A stretch of 64,000 nucleotides of DNA from Terriglobus sp. TAA 43 (GCF_000800015.1 NZ_JUGR01000001.1:2046001-2110000); one strand, 5' to 3'; positions 1 to 8,522 are shown, counted from the stretch's first letter. Notes: generated by a model not told the origin, from the sequence alone. A program made the numbers and translations.

Positions 1-19
1 GCGTCTACACTCACTAACT

Positions 20-1972
20 ATGTGCGGAATTGTTGGTTACATCGGCCCCAAAGACGTCGTCCCCCTCATCGTGGAAGGCCTGCGCCGCCTTGAGTACCGC
101 GGATACGACTCCGCCGGCATCGCCGTCGCTGGCATCGCGGATAACCCCACGCTACTCGACGTCCGCCGAGCCCCCGGCAAGCTCAGTAACCTCGAGTCCG
201 TACTCCGCGACAAGCCTCTCCACGGCACCTACGGCATAGGCCACACCCGCTGGGCCACGCACGGCCGCCCCACCGAAGAGAACGCGCACCCACACCGCGA
301 CGGCACAGGAACACTCGTCGTCGTGCACAACGGCATCGTCGAAAACTACCTCGCCCTCAAGCGCGACCTCATCGCCCGCGGCCATCGCTTCGTCTCCGAA
401 ACCGACACCGAAATCATCGCGCACCTCATCGAAGACGAACTCGAGAAAGCCGCACTCACCGTCTCCGCGCCGCAACTCATCGAAGCCAACACCGCCGAAG
501 CCATCGTCACCGCGCCAGCCTCGCCCATCCCGCTCGAAGAAGCCGTAAGACGAGCCGTCAAGCGACTCACCGGTGCCTTCGCCATCGGCGTCCTCTCCGC
601 GCGCGAGCCCAACAAGCTCGTCGCTGCACGCCTCGGCCCGCCCGCCGTCATCGGCATCGGCGACGGCGAATTCTTCCTCGCCTCCGACGTCCCCGGCATC
701 CTCCACCACACCCGCGACATCGTCTTCCTCAACGACAACGAAGTCGCCGTCCTAACCAAAGAAGGCGTCATCTACACCGACTTCGAAGGCACGCCCCACA
801 CCCGCACGCCACAGCGCATCACCTGGGACCCCATCCAGGCGGAAAAGGCCGGCTACAAGCACTTCATGCTCAAGGAAATCAACGAGCAGCCCCGCGCCGT
901 CCGCGACACCACACTCGGTCGCGTCTCCCTCGACAGCGGCGAAGTCTTCCTCCCCGACCTCCAACTCACCCGGGAAGACATACAAAAAGCCACCAGCCTC
1001 ACCATCGCCGCCTGCGGCACCAGCTGGCACGCTGGCCTCGCCGGCAAGTTCATGATCGAGCGCCTCGCCCGCATCCCCGTCGACGTCGACTACGCCAGCG
1101 AGTATCGCTACCGCGACCCCATCCCCGGCTCACTCGGCCTGCTCATCACCCAAAGCGGAGAAACCGCAGACACCATCGCCGCGCAGCTTGAAATGGTCAG
1201 CAAAGGCACACCCACGCTCGCCATCTGCAACGTCGTCGGATCAGCCATCACCCGCAAAGCCTCCGGAGTCATCACCACCAACGCAGGCCCGGAAATCGGT
1301 GTCGCCTCCACCAAGGCCTTCACCGCCCAGCTCACCGCACTCTTCACCCTCGCGCTTTACTTAGGACAACAACGCGGCACCGTCACACCCCAGCAGTCAA
1401 AGCAATACGTCGCCGAGTTAGCCGAAATCCCCCGCAAGTTAGAAGAAATTCTGCGCTCCGTCGACGACCAATGCAGCGAACTCGCCAAGTCCTTCTCCAC
1501 CGCGCGCGACTTCCTCTTCCTCGGCCGAGGCATCCACTACCCCATCGCCCTCGAAGGCGCACTCAAGCTGAAAGAGATTAGTTACATCCACGCCGAAGGC
1601 TACCCCGCCGGCGAAATGAAGCACGGCCCCAACGCCCTCATCGACGAAACACTCCCCGTCGTCTGCATCGCCACCAAGGACCCCGCAGACCCCACCAGCG
1701 TCCTCAAGTACGAAAAGACCCTAAGCAACATTCAGGAAGTAACCGCCCGCAGCGGCCGCGTCATCGCCATCGCAACCGAAAGCGACCCCATCGAACACAG
1801 CCACCTCACCGGCCTCGTAGAACACACCATCACCATCCCGCAAGCCCCGGAACTACTCCTGCCCATCCTCGAAGTAGTCCCGCTACAACTACTCGCCTAC
1901 CACATAGCTGTAAGAAGAGGCTGCGACGTAGACCAACCACGAAATCTAGCCAAGAGTGTAACCGTCGAGTAA
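20..1972 (+). CDS. glmS: Glutamine--fructose-6-phosphate aminotransferase (isomerizing)
   Basis: Makes glucosamine-6-phosphate from fructose-6-phosphate and glutamine, the first step toward UDP-GlcNAc for peptidoglycan and LPS; cytosolic. The protein opens MCGIVGYIG, placing the N-terminal nucleophile Cys2 of the class II glutaminase domain directly after Met1. The glutaminase part (about 1-240) also shows GHTRWATHG (74-82) and the HNG motif (103-105). Two SIS sugar-isomerase domains follow (about 330-640), with CGTSWHA, SQSGET-type and STKAFTAQ motifs, and the C-terminus ends [11 protein letters not shown] as in the family. At 650 residues it exceeds the usual ~610; much of the excess is an Ala/Thr/Pro-rich insert at about 143-172 inside the glutaminase domain. 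Only 19 bases lie upstream in this window, so a leader or glmS ribozyme cannot be judged. Identification is certain. Confidence 0.97.
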   Translation: MCGIVGYIGPKDVVPLIVEGLRRLEYRGYDSAGIAVAGIADNPTLLDVRRAPGKLSNLESVLRDKPLHGTYGIGHTRWATHGRPTEENAHPHRDGTGTLVVVHNGIVENYLALKRDLIARGHRFVSETDTEIIAHLIEDELEKAALTVSAPQLIEANTAEAIVTAPASPIPLEEAVRRAVKRLTGAFAIGVLSAREPNKLVAARLGPPAVIGIGDGEFFLASDVPGILHHTRDIVFLNDNEVAVLTKEGVIYTDFEGTPHTRTPQRITWDPIQAEKAGYKHFMLKEINEQPRAVRDTTLGRVSLDSGEVFLPDLQLTREDIQKATSLTIAACGTSWHAGLAGKFMIERLARIPVDVDYASEYRYRDPIPGSLGLLITQSGETADTIAAQLEMVSKGTPTLAICNVVGSAITRKASGVITTNAGPEIGVASTKAFTAQLTALFTLALYLGQQRGTVTPQQSKQYVAELAEIPRKLEEILRSVDDQCSELAKSFSTARDFLFLGRGIHYPIALEGALKLKEISYIHAEGYPAGEMKHGPNALIDETLPVVCIATKDPADPTSVLKYEKTLSNIQEVTARSGRVIAIATESDPIEHSHLTGLVEHTITIPQAPELLLPILEVVPLQLLAYHIAVRRGCDVDQPRNLAKSVTVE

Positions 1973-1990
1973 AGTATCGACATTCCACAA

Positions 1991-4381
1991 TTGAGAATGC
2001 TGATGGCCTCGGAACTCTTGGTCCCACCGCAGTTTTGCCAATATTCGGCTGGCGCTTGCAATCAAACCTTCGATGGCATTTCCCGTGCAGATGTTTTTTT
2101 CTTCTATTCGAGTAAGCCGGATGTCATTGCCGACACGATAGAGGAAGCAGCTAAATTGCTGCGAACCCGAAATTCTTCATGGAATGTGAAGACATGGCGG
2201 GATTTGCCTATCAATGGCCAACTTATATTTTGTGAGATATGCAAGGCTCAGCGCTCAACAAGAGTCGCGGTGGTAGACGTTACCACGATGAATTTCAATC
2301 TCCTCTTTGAACTAGGCTTTGCACTCGGGTTGGGAATACCTGTAATACCTATACGCGACACAACTTGCACTCTGGACTCTGCAGAATTTGAAGCACTCGG
2401 CCTCATAGACACACTGGGCTATTTGGATTTCCAAAATGCGGAAGAGCTTGCGCAGAAGCTACCAGCTGCAATAGCTTCCGCAGCGATACCGATTGCGACT
2501 CAATACACTCCAAATTCCAGTTCCCCTTTGTTCCTTCTTCGAAGCCCGATTGCAACGAACGGCCTCGTCAAGGTGCTTTCTGCAATCAAGAAATCTAGTC
2601 TTCGATTCAGGTCCTATGACCCCAAAGAACAGCCTCGCCTCTCTTTACAAGACGCCTTTCGACAGGTGAAGACTTCTATGGGTGTCTGTGTCTATCTGCT
2701 CGCCGACTTCAGGAAGGGAGCGACGGTATCAAATGCAAGAGGCGCGTTTGTGGCAGGACTGGCGCTTAGTTCTGGTGCTTATGTTTGCGTCCTTCAAGAA
2801 GGGCAACATCAACAGCCCATTGACTACCGAGATGTCGTACAGTCTCACACGGATGGTGAGCAGGTCCAACACCTCATCACGCCTTTTATCAAGTCCATCT
2901 ACGAAGCTATTCAAAGCACTCGTTTCGTTCCTATAACCCTGCCACTCAACGCTCTTGAAACCCTCGATTTGGGCGACGTGGCGGCAGAGAATGAAATCAA
3001 CTCTCTGAAGAGTTATTTCTTACCTACAGCTCAATACAACGATGTAAAGCGCGGCCACGCGCGCCTAGTCGTGGGGCGTAAAGGCGCTGGGAAAACCGCC
3101 ATCTTTTATGGCGTCCGTAGCGCCTATTGGAGTAGCACTAAGCACATCGTCCTAGATCTGAAGCCCGAGGGACACCAATTCCTCACACTACGTGAGCACC
3201 TCCTCAACTCACTCTCACAGGGCGTTCAGGAACATGTCTTGACGGCGTTCTGGAACTATCTGCTACTTGTCGAACTCGCGGCAAAAGTCATTGAGACAGA
3301 TTCAAGAATTGCCAACAAACATTACGAACGCTTCGAGCTATACGATCGGCTGGTTCAGATTCTGGGGCCGGAAATCGATGCAGAGCAAGGTGACTTTTCT
3401 GAGAGGTTATTGCTTCTCGTAGAAAGACTACTTGCCAGAAAGGTGGAGATCGAGGGCTTCACAGGAACAAGTGAGATTTCTCGCCTGATTTACGAAACAG
3501 ATATTAGGGGTCTTCAAGAGACTCTACAGGCGTATATGAAGTTCAAGGATGGCATCTTCATCCTCATCGACAACTTGGACAAAAGCTGGCCTGTCAATGC
3601 TGCGACCGACGCAGACATGATGATTATCCGAAGCCTGATGGAAGCTACTCGAAAACTCCAAAGGCAACTCGCGAAGAACGATATCGATTGCCGAGCCGTT
3701 GTGTTTATTCGTAACGATATTTACGAACACCTACTCGGGCAGATTCCCGACAAGGGGAAAGACACCGCAATTCTTTTGGACTGGAACGACGAAGAAGCAT
3801 TTAAGCTTCTTATTCATCGCCGCATGATGGCCAGTACAAAAATAGAAGAAAGTTTCGAAAACATGTGGTCTCTGTTCTTCGAAGCATATATACGGGGGGA
3901 ACATTCTTTCAGCTACATTCTAGGAAGAACTATGATGCGGCCTCGCGATTTGCTGAGCTTCCTCAGACTGTGCATCAACACGGCTGTAAACAGAGGGAAC
4001 ACTAAAGTCAATGAGGCTGACATACTGCAGGCCGAGAAGCAGTATTCAGAAGATCAGTTGCAAGCGATATTCGATGAACTCAGAGACATCAACAGCGAGT
4101 TTGCCGATATTCCTTATGGCTTCATAGGCTCTTCTTTTACGTTTGATCAATCCTGTCTGCGCGAAAAGCTGATCGAAATGAAGGTTACCGACGACAAGCT
4201 TGATGAAGCCATGAATATTCTGCTTTGGTTTGGCTTTATCGGGATCATGGATAGAAGCGGCGAAGAGAAGTATTCATACATGTACCAATACGGGGTTAAG
4301 AGAATGTTGCGTGAAGCTAACGACACTACTCAGTTCATAATCCACCCTGCCTTTCGGTCGGTTTTGCAATGTTCACATTGA
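1991..4381 (+). CDS. Sll1717-type P-loop ATPase with two N-terminal deoxyribosyltransferase/TIR-like modules; defence candidate
   Basis: A 796-residue predicted soluble protein. Residues ~33-165 form a Rossmann-like module with the motif NFNLLFELGFALG (101-113), the signature of nucleoside 2-deoxyribosyltransferase/TIR-like domains, with E107 in the catalytic-Glu position. A second module (~175-310) has NARGAFVAGLAL (248-259), the same position without the Glu, so it is probably inactive. Then comes a P-loop ATPase: Walker A GRKGAGKT (362-369) and Walker B FILIDNLDKSW (523-533). The DNLDK motif is typical of the Sll1717-type P-loop ATPases. The C-terminal ~100 residues look helical or winged-helix. 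Translation could start at TTG 1991, ATG 1997 or ATG 2003; none has a good ribosome site (numbering here is from 1991). Base composition is near 50% GC, clearly below glmS, which suggests transfer. A STAND-like sensor coupled to a nucleotide-consuming effector is inference. Domain assignment is fairly firm, biological role is not. Confidence 0.75.
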   Translation: MRMLMASELLVPPQFCQYSAGACNQTFDGISRADVFFFYSSKPDVIADTIEEAAKLLRTRNSSWNVKTWRDLPINGQLIFCEICKAQRSTRVAVVDVTTMNFNLLFELGFALGLGIPVIPIRDTTCTLDSAEFEALGLIDTLGYLDFQNAEELAQKLPAAIASAAIPIATQYTPNSSSPLFLLRSPIATNGLVKVLSAIKKSSLRFRSYDPKEQPRLSLQDAFRQVKTSMGVCVYLLADFRKGATVSNARGAFVAGLALSSGAYVCVLQEGQHQQPIDYRDVVQSHTDGEQVQHLITPFIKSIYEAIQSTRFVPITLPLNALETLDLGDVAAENEINSLKSYFLPTAQYNDVKRGHARLVVGRKGAGKTAIFYGVRSAYWSSTKHIVLDLKPEGHQFLTLREHLLNSLSQGVQEHVLTAFWNYLLLVELAAKVIETDSRIANKHYERFELYDRLVQILGPEIDAEQGDFSERLLLLVERLLARKVEIEGFTGTSEISRLIYETDIRGLQETLQAYMKFKDGIFILIDNLDKSWPVNAATDADMMIIRSLMEATRKLQRQLAKNDIDCRAVVFIRNDIYEHLLGQIPDKGKDTAILLDWNDEEAFKLLIHRRMMASTKIEESFENMWSLFFEAYIRGEHSFSYILGRTMMRPRDLLSFLRLCINTAVNRGNTKVNEADILQAEKQYSEDQLQAIFDELRDINSEFADIPYGFIGSSFTFDQSCLREKLIEMKVTDDKLDEAMNILLWFGFIGIMDRSGEEKYSYMYQYGVKRMLREANDTTQFIIHPAFRSVLQCSH

Positions 4382-4415
4382 GCCGGGCCTCGGGCACCCA
4401 AAGCTAACCTGGGTA

Positions 4416-4565
4416 TCGCACAAAGCGTGTCTTCTTTCGGAAGGGCAGGGCTTCAGCCCTGCCGTAAAGAACCAATCAAAAGAAAAGGCGCGGCCACAAT
4501 TCAAGCAGGAGAACACCGCCCACCCCGCGCCCCGCACAGAATCCGGCGGCTGGCCGCGAAGCTAC
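4416..4565. repeat. REP-like composite repeat, copy A
   Basis: First of four related ~120-150 bp elements between the ATPase gene and 6.2 kb. It begins with the palindrome GGCAGGGCT-TC-AGCCCTGCC, followed by an A-rich linker. It then has a GCGGCCA arm and, about 75 bp later, the complementary TGGCCGC arm. The same blocks in the same order recur at 5409, 5872 and 6091. Confidence 0.85.
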
Positions 4566-4653
4566 GAAACGGCCCAACGGTGAAGCCGTCCAGAACAATA
4601 CGAAGTATGAAAATCCCGGCACCTCAGGTACTCTCCTCCTGAGGGAAAACGCC

Positions 4654-5220
4654 TTGCCAGACGAACAGCCCAGCAAAGGAAGTTTCTTCACCACGCTCCC
4701 CGGCGTACTCACCGGCATCGCTGCCGTGCTCACAGCCCTCACGGGTTTCTGGGCAATCTTTCATCAGGACAGTCCGGCAAAGCCGCCCAAGGCCGCCATT
4801 ATCGATGGCCCCACCTCCGGCGCAGCCACCAGCCCCTCGTCCAGCACAACGCCGCAAAGCACCGCAGCGCAAACCTCAGCGGCCGTCAACGCAGGATCAG
4901 CCACTCCCATAACAGCGGTGAGCCTTACCTCGCGCAAGCAACTGACCACCCGCCTGGAAGGCAAGACCTTCCACCACAACATGACGGGAACCATGCTCAA
5001 CCTCGATAGCGGCCAGACCATCGACTTTGAGAAGCTCCGCCAGATCGACTTCGGCAACGTCAACGGCGACGCGCACCTCGTAGCCGTAACCATCACCTTG
5101 AACGATGGCCGAACCGTCCCCGGCGACCTGCGCACTAACTACGCCTTCGCAGGCGACAGCGACCTGGGCCCCTTCACCATCTTCGTGGAGGACGTCCGCC
5201 AGATCGTCTTCACCCACTAA
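4654..5220 (+). CDS. Single-pass membrane protein of unknown function
   Basis: 188 residues from a TTG start preceded by a GAGGG at 4641-4645. A hydrophobic segment at about residues 14-34 (LPGVLTGIAAVLTALTGFWA) predicts one N-terminal membrane anchor. A Pro/Ala/Ser/Thr-rich linker (~45-90) leads to a C-terminal globular part of ~95 residues. That part contains GTMLNLDSGQTIDFEKL and ends in a short hydrophobic strand, VEDVRQIVFTH, suggesting a small beta-rich domain outside the membrane. No known family was recognised. High GC and codon use resemble the chromosome rather than the low-GC ATPase gene upstream, from which it is separated by repeat copy A. It probably has its own transcript. It is likely real because composition and topology are protein-like; function is unknown. 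Confidence 0.65.
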   Translation: MPDEQPSKGSFFTTLPGVLTGIAAVLTALTGFWAIFHQDSPAKPPKAAIIDGPTSGAATSPSSSTTPQSTAAQTSAAVNAGSATPITAVSLTSRKQLTTRLEGKTFHHNMTGTMLNLDSGQTIDFEKLRQIDFGNVNGDAHLVAVTITLNDGRTVPGDLRTNYAFAGDSDLGPFTIFVEDVRQIVFTH

Positions 5221-5264
5221 ACACTCCAGCCCCATTCCCTCGCTCCGCAAGAAAACACCCCGAA

Positions 5265-5366
5265 GGCGTCGAGAACAGCACGAAGTGCCATCGCCCGAAG
5301 GCGACGAAAGCAGCACGAAGCGCCACGCCCAAAGGTGTCGAAAACAGCACGAAGTGCCATCGCGAG
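5265..5366. repeat. Three tandem 34-35 bp repeats
   Basis: Three units start at 5265, 5300 and 5334, each containing CAGCACGAAGYGCC after a GGYGWCGA block. The CACGAAGTG core is itself partly palindromic. Degenerate copies of the same block occur at about 4584-4609 and 6046-6090, so the motif belongs to the composite repeat family of this region. The stretch from 5221 to 5628 contains only these units and repeat copy B; no gene is supported there. Confidence 0.75.
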
Positions 5367-5408
5367 CGCAGCAAGCGAGGAACCACAAGCGGCGGAAGCC
5401 ACTCCATC

Positions 5409-5556
5409 GCGCAAAGCGCGACTTCTTTCGGAAGGGCAGGGCTTCAGCCCTGCCGTAAAAAGTCCAAAAGAAGAAAAGGCGCGGCCACAATCTAAGCAGG
5501 AGAGAACAGCCTCCCCCGCGCCATGTACAGAATCCGGCGGCTTGCCGCGAAGCTCA
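5409..5556. repeat. REP-like composite repeat, copy B
   Basis: Nearly the same as copy A. It holds the full GGCAGGGCTTCAGCCCTGCC palindrome (around 5435), the A/G-rich linker, the GCGGCCA arm, and the CAGAATCCGGCGGCTTGCCGC end. It differs from A by scattered substitutions, including one that weakens the distal TGGCCGC arm to TTGCCGC. Confidence 0.85.
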
Positions 5557-5628
5557 TCTACACTGAAACCGAATCCACCGTGCGCATCATCGGCGCACGT
5601 CTCGCGACTGCGACGGAACGGCACCAAT

Positions 5629-5853
5629 ATGAAGAAGTCGGCTGAACTCGACCCACTGGCGGAGCGCCCAAATCTCGACTTCAGCAAAGGCGCGCGTGGC
5701 AAACACCATGATCGCGCGATGGCGTCGCGAAACATCATCGTTCTTGACGCCGATCTCCTCGACACCTTCCCTGACTCGGAATCCGTAAACGCCGCTCTCC
5801 GCATTCTCAAGCAGGCCGCCGGTAGCATCGCAAAGCGATCTTCAGCCGCGTAA
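5629..5853 (+). CDS. Small antitoxin-like protein, orphan
   Basis: 74 residues from ATG 5629. The central and C-terminal part (IVLDADLLDTFPDSESVNAALR) matches the pattern of short CopG/ribbon-helix-helix-style antitoxins and HicB/BrnA-neighbour proteins, which typically carry a 'V-L-x-x-D-x-x-x-x-F-P-D-S-x-x-V-N-x-A-L-R' signature. The N-terminal third is charged, with a GARGKHHDR stretch. No toxin gene is seen on either side: upstream is repeat copy B and downstream repeat copy C, so it is either a remnant of a toxin-antitoxin pair or a stand-alone regulator. The reading frame stays open for 98 codons upstream, but that part runs through repeat sequence and is unlikely to be translated. No strong ribosome site precedes the chosen ATG. 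Confidence 0.6.
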   Translation: MKKSAELDPLAERPNLDFSKGARGKHHDRAMASRNIIVLDADLLDTFPDSESVNAALRILKQAAGSIAKRSSAA

Positions 5854-5871
5854 GCCGCGAGCTCATTTCTT

Positions 5872-5990
5872 TATGGCTTGAGCCTTCGTAAAGGCCAAAC
5901 AAAGAAAAGGAGCGGCCACAGTCTGCGCAGGAGAAAACCCGCCTATCCCGCGCCCCGTACAGAATCTGGCGGCTGGCCGCGAAGCGCAGA
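5872..5990. repeat. REP-like composite repeat, copy C
   Basis: Shorter copy. The CTGCCGTAA-side palindrome is diverged to GCTTGAGCCTTCGTAAAGGC, but the A-rich linker, GCGGCCA arm, CGCAGGAGAA block and TGGCCGCGAAGC end are kept. It is followed by GCAGAACT, which also follows copy D, so C and D are the closest pair. Confidence 0.8.
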
Positions 5991-6090
5991 ACTTTGATGC
6001 AGACGATGTTCCCTCAATCTAAGCGCGCTTCACAGGCCCACGGCGAAGCCGTCGAGAACCGTACGAAGTACCGAGAACGGCACGAAGTGC

Positions 6091-6208
6091 CTTCAGCCCT
6101 GCCGTAAAAAGCCAAAGAAAGAAAAGGCGCGGCCACAATCTACGCAGGAGAAGACCGCCTATCCCGCGCCTCGCACAGAATTTGGCGGCTGGCCGCGAAG
6201 CGCAGAAC
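6091..6208. repeat. REP-like composite repeat, copy D
   Basis: Starts inside the second half of the CAGCCCTGCC palindrome and keeps the linker, both complementary arms (GCGGCCA near 6129, TGGCCGC near 6190) and the GCGAAGCGCAGAACT flank shared with copy C. Two degenerate CACGAAGTGCC/TACGAAGTACC blocks sit just before it (6046-6090). Confidence 0.8.
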
Positions 6209-6368
6209 TCCAATGCTGACGACGCTGTTGAAGACCGCCTAAAAATCGTGTCAAGCCCCAAAGTCCTTTAAACTCAACAAACGAAACGAAATAGAGTTGG
6301 CATGTTATTTCCATGCAGCCGCTAAACTAGATACAGGGCATAACTTCGCCCCGTCGATCCTAAGTTAA

Positions 6369-6463
6369 CTCCTTTAGAAAGACGATTTTGCCTCTAACCC
6401 CAATGGGCAGACGATTTTAGCGCCACCTGCGAAGTTAAACCCAATGAAAAGACGATTTTAGCC
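6369..6463. repeat. Three spaced direct repeats with AGACGATTTT core
   Basis: The core AGACGATTTT occurs at 6380-6389, 6409-6418 and 6450-6459. The second and third copies extend to CCCAATGRRMAGACGATTTT plus AGC, and the first and third share an AGTTAA about 16 bases upstream. The spacing (29 and 41 bp) is irregular and the spacers are unrelated. The surrounding 6240-6620 stretch is AT-rich and gene-free. This could be an iteron-like or regulator-binding array, or a decayed mobile-element end; the sequence does not decide. Confidence 0.7.
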
Positions 6464-6469
6464 AAAGAA

Positions 6470-6492
6470 GGGGGGAGGGGGGTACCCTCCCC
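6470..6492. other. G-rich palindrome
   Basis: Two runs of six G separated by one A (6470-6482), then TA and CCCTCCCC. GGGGAGGG (6472-6479) pairs perfectly with CCCTCCCC (6485-6492) around a 5 nt loop. It follows the third AGACGATTTT repeat by 10 bp and may be part of the same element. It has no T tract, so it is not a normal terminator. Confidence 0.65.
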
Positions 6493-6625
6493 GGATAGCC
6501 TGTATAACTATGCATAACTCCGTATACTTATACATAAATAGCGCGTTTTGTTGCATTTGCCGTAAATTAACTCGACTTTGTAACTTATCTGGGTCAGACT
6601 TGAATAAGTAACAAAGGGTATTTTT

Positions 6626-6937
6626 ATGTTCCACAAGCATGCAACAAATACATTCCTCCAGAACAAAGGTCCTCGTCTCGTCACGGCGGAAGACAGCACG
6701 CGTTCCACGCAGTCTTCCCGCGCAGAGTTGGTAACCATCGCCTCGCGCCGCTGCTCGTCCTTCTTTGCAGAGGCTGCGGTGCTGGTACTCGTCTTCGGCA
6801 TCCTGGACTTCTTCTTCCAGCGCGGCCACATCTCGCTACTGTGGGCTGCAGGCGCAATCAGCCTGTCAGTAGCCCTCCTCGCAGCCAGCGTTGCCACGGA
6901 CTTTACCGCCCGCCGCTGGCTCGGAGCTCATCCCTAG
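6626..6937 (+). CDS. Small two-helix membrane protein, hypothetical
   Basis: 103 residues; ATG preceded by AAAGGG seven bases upstream. The N-terminal ~45 residues are polar and end in SSRAELVTIASRRC. Two hydrophobic segments follow: about 46-64 (FFAEAAVLVLVFGILDFFF) and about 70-92. The C-terminus is short and positively charged (TARRWLGAHP), so both tails are likely cytoplasmic. No family was recognised. It lies downstream of the AT-rich repeat segment and 46 bp before the end of the convergent phospholipase-like gene. Confidence 0.65.
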   Translation: MFHKHATNTFLQNKGPRLVTAEDSTRSTQSSRAELVTIASRRCSSFFAEAAVLVLVFGILDFFFQRGHISLLWAAGAISLSVALLAASVATDFTARRWLGAHP

Positions 6938-6983
6938 CGTCTCCACCGACGATCACGAATAGTGGCAATCCGCCACACCTGAC

Positions 6984-8522
6984 TTAGTGGCTTCCGCCCT
7001 CAGCGGCAGGAGCCTCATCGTCATCCCCTTCCCCGAAGGTCGGATAAGGCGTCGGCTCGTTGCTGGTAGCCATGGCGTTCAGCGTCACCAGGTCAGCCTG
7101 CAACTGCTTCCACTGGTCCGGATGCTTCCGGGTATCGAACGGCAGCCCCATATTGGAGTAGTAGGCCAATATGTCCCGCTTGATGCCCGGCGGAATCGCC
7201 AGCCCCGGCTGCTCCACCAGCGTGTGCACCAGCCTGCAGAACGTCTGGTCCGTAAGCGGATACCCGGAAGGCCGCACCACCACACCCGTATCCAGGTCCC
7301 GGTTAGCCAGAGGATGCCGGGGGTCCGGCGGCGTCCGAGTCCCCTGCCGCTCAATCGCCAGAGACGTTCCACTTGCCAACGTTGCGGAAGGCAATGACCC
7401 CGGCCCCGATGCTGGGGAAGAGGCGCTAGCGATTGCAGGCACGATCTCACCTGTGAGTTCCGCGTCGAGCTTTCCTGTGGGTGCGCGCAGCACAGTGGTC
7501 TGCGCATCTACTGTCGCAGGAGGAGGGGTAAAGCGCCGTAGCGCCGCATTCAGCCTGTCTGTGGAGACCAGCACGGAGTGAATGTATTCCGCTTCGGTAC
7601 CAGGGGTGGGCCCCTTCACCGCCGCCAGACTAATCGGCCCCACCTTCGGCAAAACCCACAATAGAGCGGCGAGGGAGTATGTGCCGATGCCAGGTTTCTG
7701 GCGATAGTCATCCCAATGATTCTGCGTTGCGACTGTAGCGATCTCTGCGTCCAGCTTGAGAACGTCATCGCTGGGTATTTCCTGAGGCAGTTTCTTGTGA
7801 TGCAGTAGCGTCACGGCATAAGCGATGCGCGGGATGAAGCTGCGCACAGAGAAGCGATAATTGTCCACATTGATGCGATGTGAGCGCTTTACCGTGAAGT
7901 CGGCGCGGATGCCGTAGGTCTGGTAAAAGGCCAGCGACAACTGCCGCGTGGATACCTCAAGCCCCACGTGACTCAGATAGTGCTGCGGTGCAAGGCGGCG
8001 GTGCGCCACCTCGTTGATGTCAAAACCAAACTCCACGCGAACATGCTGATGTTTTCCCTGCGCGTAGTTCACGGTGCTGCCGTACTTCTGCTGCAGTTTT
8101 TCGAACTCTACCGGAACAGCGCGATTGGTGGCTGTGGCGTGGCCTACGTTGTCACCGATGTAATGCGACAAGGCACCGATGGCGAAGGCGAGTTCGTTGG
8201 CGTTCTCTGCGTTGCGGAAGAGGTTTACAACGAAGTCTCCGCTGCGAACGTAATGCGTCAGGTTGCTAAAGAAGGCGTCGCCGAAAGGATAGTAACCGAT
8301 GTCCTGGATGACGCATCCACCGTAGGCATAGGCACGAGCCTGCTCTAACTGTTCCGGTGTTAACGAAGGATACCGGCTGCGCAGGAGCGGGACGATGGAA
8401 GCATCCCACGTGAGGTCGATGAGTTGCTCGTGCGTCATGACGGAGTAGGCACGCACAGGCTGGCCACCGCCCACACCAAATAGACAGATCATCCAGAGAA
8501 CGCATCGACGCAGGGACTTCAT
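6984..8522 (-). CDS. Secreted zinc-dependent phospholipase C-like protein
   Basis: 512 residues. The N-terminus has a basic start followed by VLWMICLFGVGG and an A-Y cleavage region, predicting a signal peptide. The body resembles the zinc-dependent phospholipase C / P1-nuclease fold. Visible elements are a THEQL histidine just after the signal, a GGCVIQDIGYYPFGD aspartate motif with a downstream THY histidine, the metal-ligand pattern GALSHYIGDNVGH, and a later H-x-x-V-E-F-G. These fit the three-zinc site of that fold. Residues ~330-430 are Pro/Ser/Ala-rich, and a final helical part follows. Another in-frame ATG lies 24 bases upstream; the ATG used here gives the more typical signal peptide. 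Substrate (phospholipid or another phosphodiester) is unknown. It stands alone on the minus strand. Confidence 0.75.
   Translation of the reverse strand: MKSLRRCVLWMICLFGVGGGQPVRAYSVMTHEQLIDLTWDASIVPLLRSRYPSLTPEQLEQARAYAYGGCVIQDIGYYPFGDAFFSNLTHYVRSGDFVVNLFRNAENANELAFAIGALSHYIGDNVGHATATNRAVPVEFEKLQQKYGSTVNYAQGKHQHVRVEFGFDINEVAHRRLAPQHYLSHVGLEVSTRQLSLAFYQTYGIRADFTVKRSHRINVDNYRFSVRSFIPRIAYAVTLLHHKKLPQEIPSDDVLKLDAEIATVATQNHWDDYRQKPGIGTYSLAALLWVLPKVGPISLAAVKGPTPGTEAEYIHSVLVSTDRLNAALRRFTPPPATVDAQTTVLRAPTGKLDAELTGEIVPAIASASSPASGPGSLPSATLASGTSLAIERQGTRTPPDPRHPLANRDLDTGVVVRPSGYPLTDQTFCRLVHTLVEQPGLAIPPGIKRDILAYYSNMGLPFDTRKHPDQWKQLQADLVTLNAMATSNEPTPYPTFGEGDDDEAPAAEGGSH

Noticed and set aside
152-771. 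Long frames on the minus strand inside glmS
   Set aside because: Shadow of a very GC-rich third position; composition is Asp/Gly/Val/Ala-rich and no ribosome site precedes them.
5335-5628. N-terminal extension of the antitoxin-like gene
   Set aside because: Runs through repeat copy B; the sequence is the translation of the repeat and is Lys/Arg/Pro-rich without protein features.
4416-6463. CRISPR array
   Set aside because: Repeats are long, unevenly spaced and not separated by similar-length spacers; no cas gene is near.
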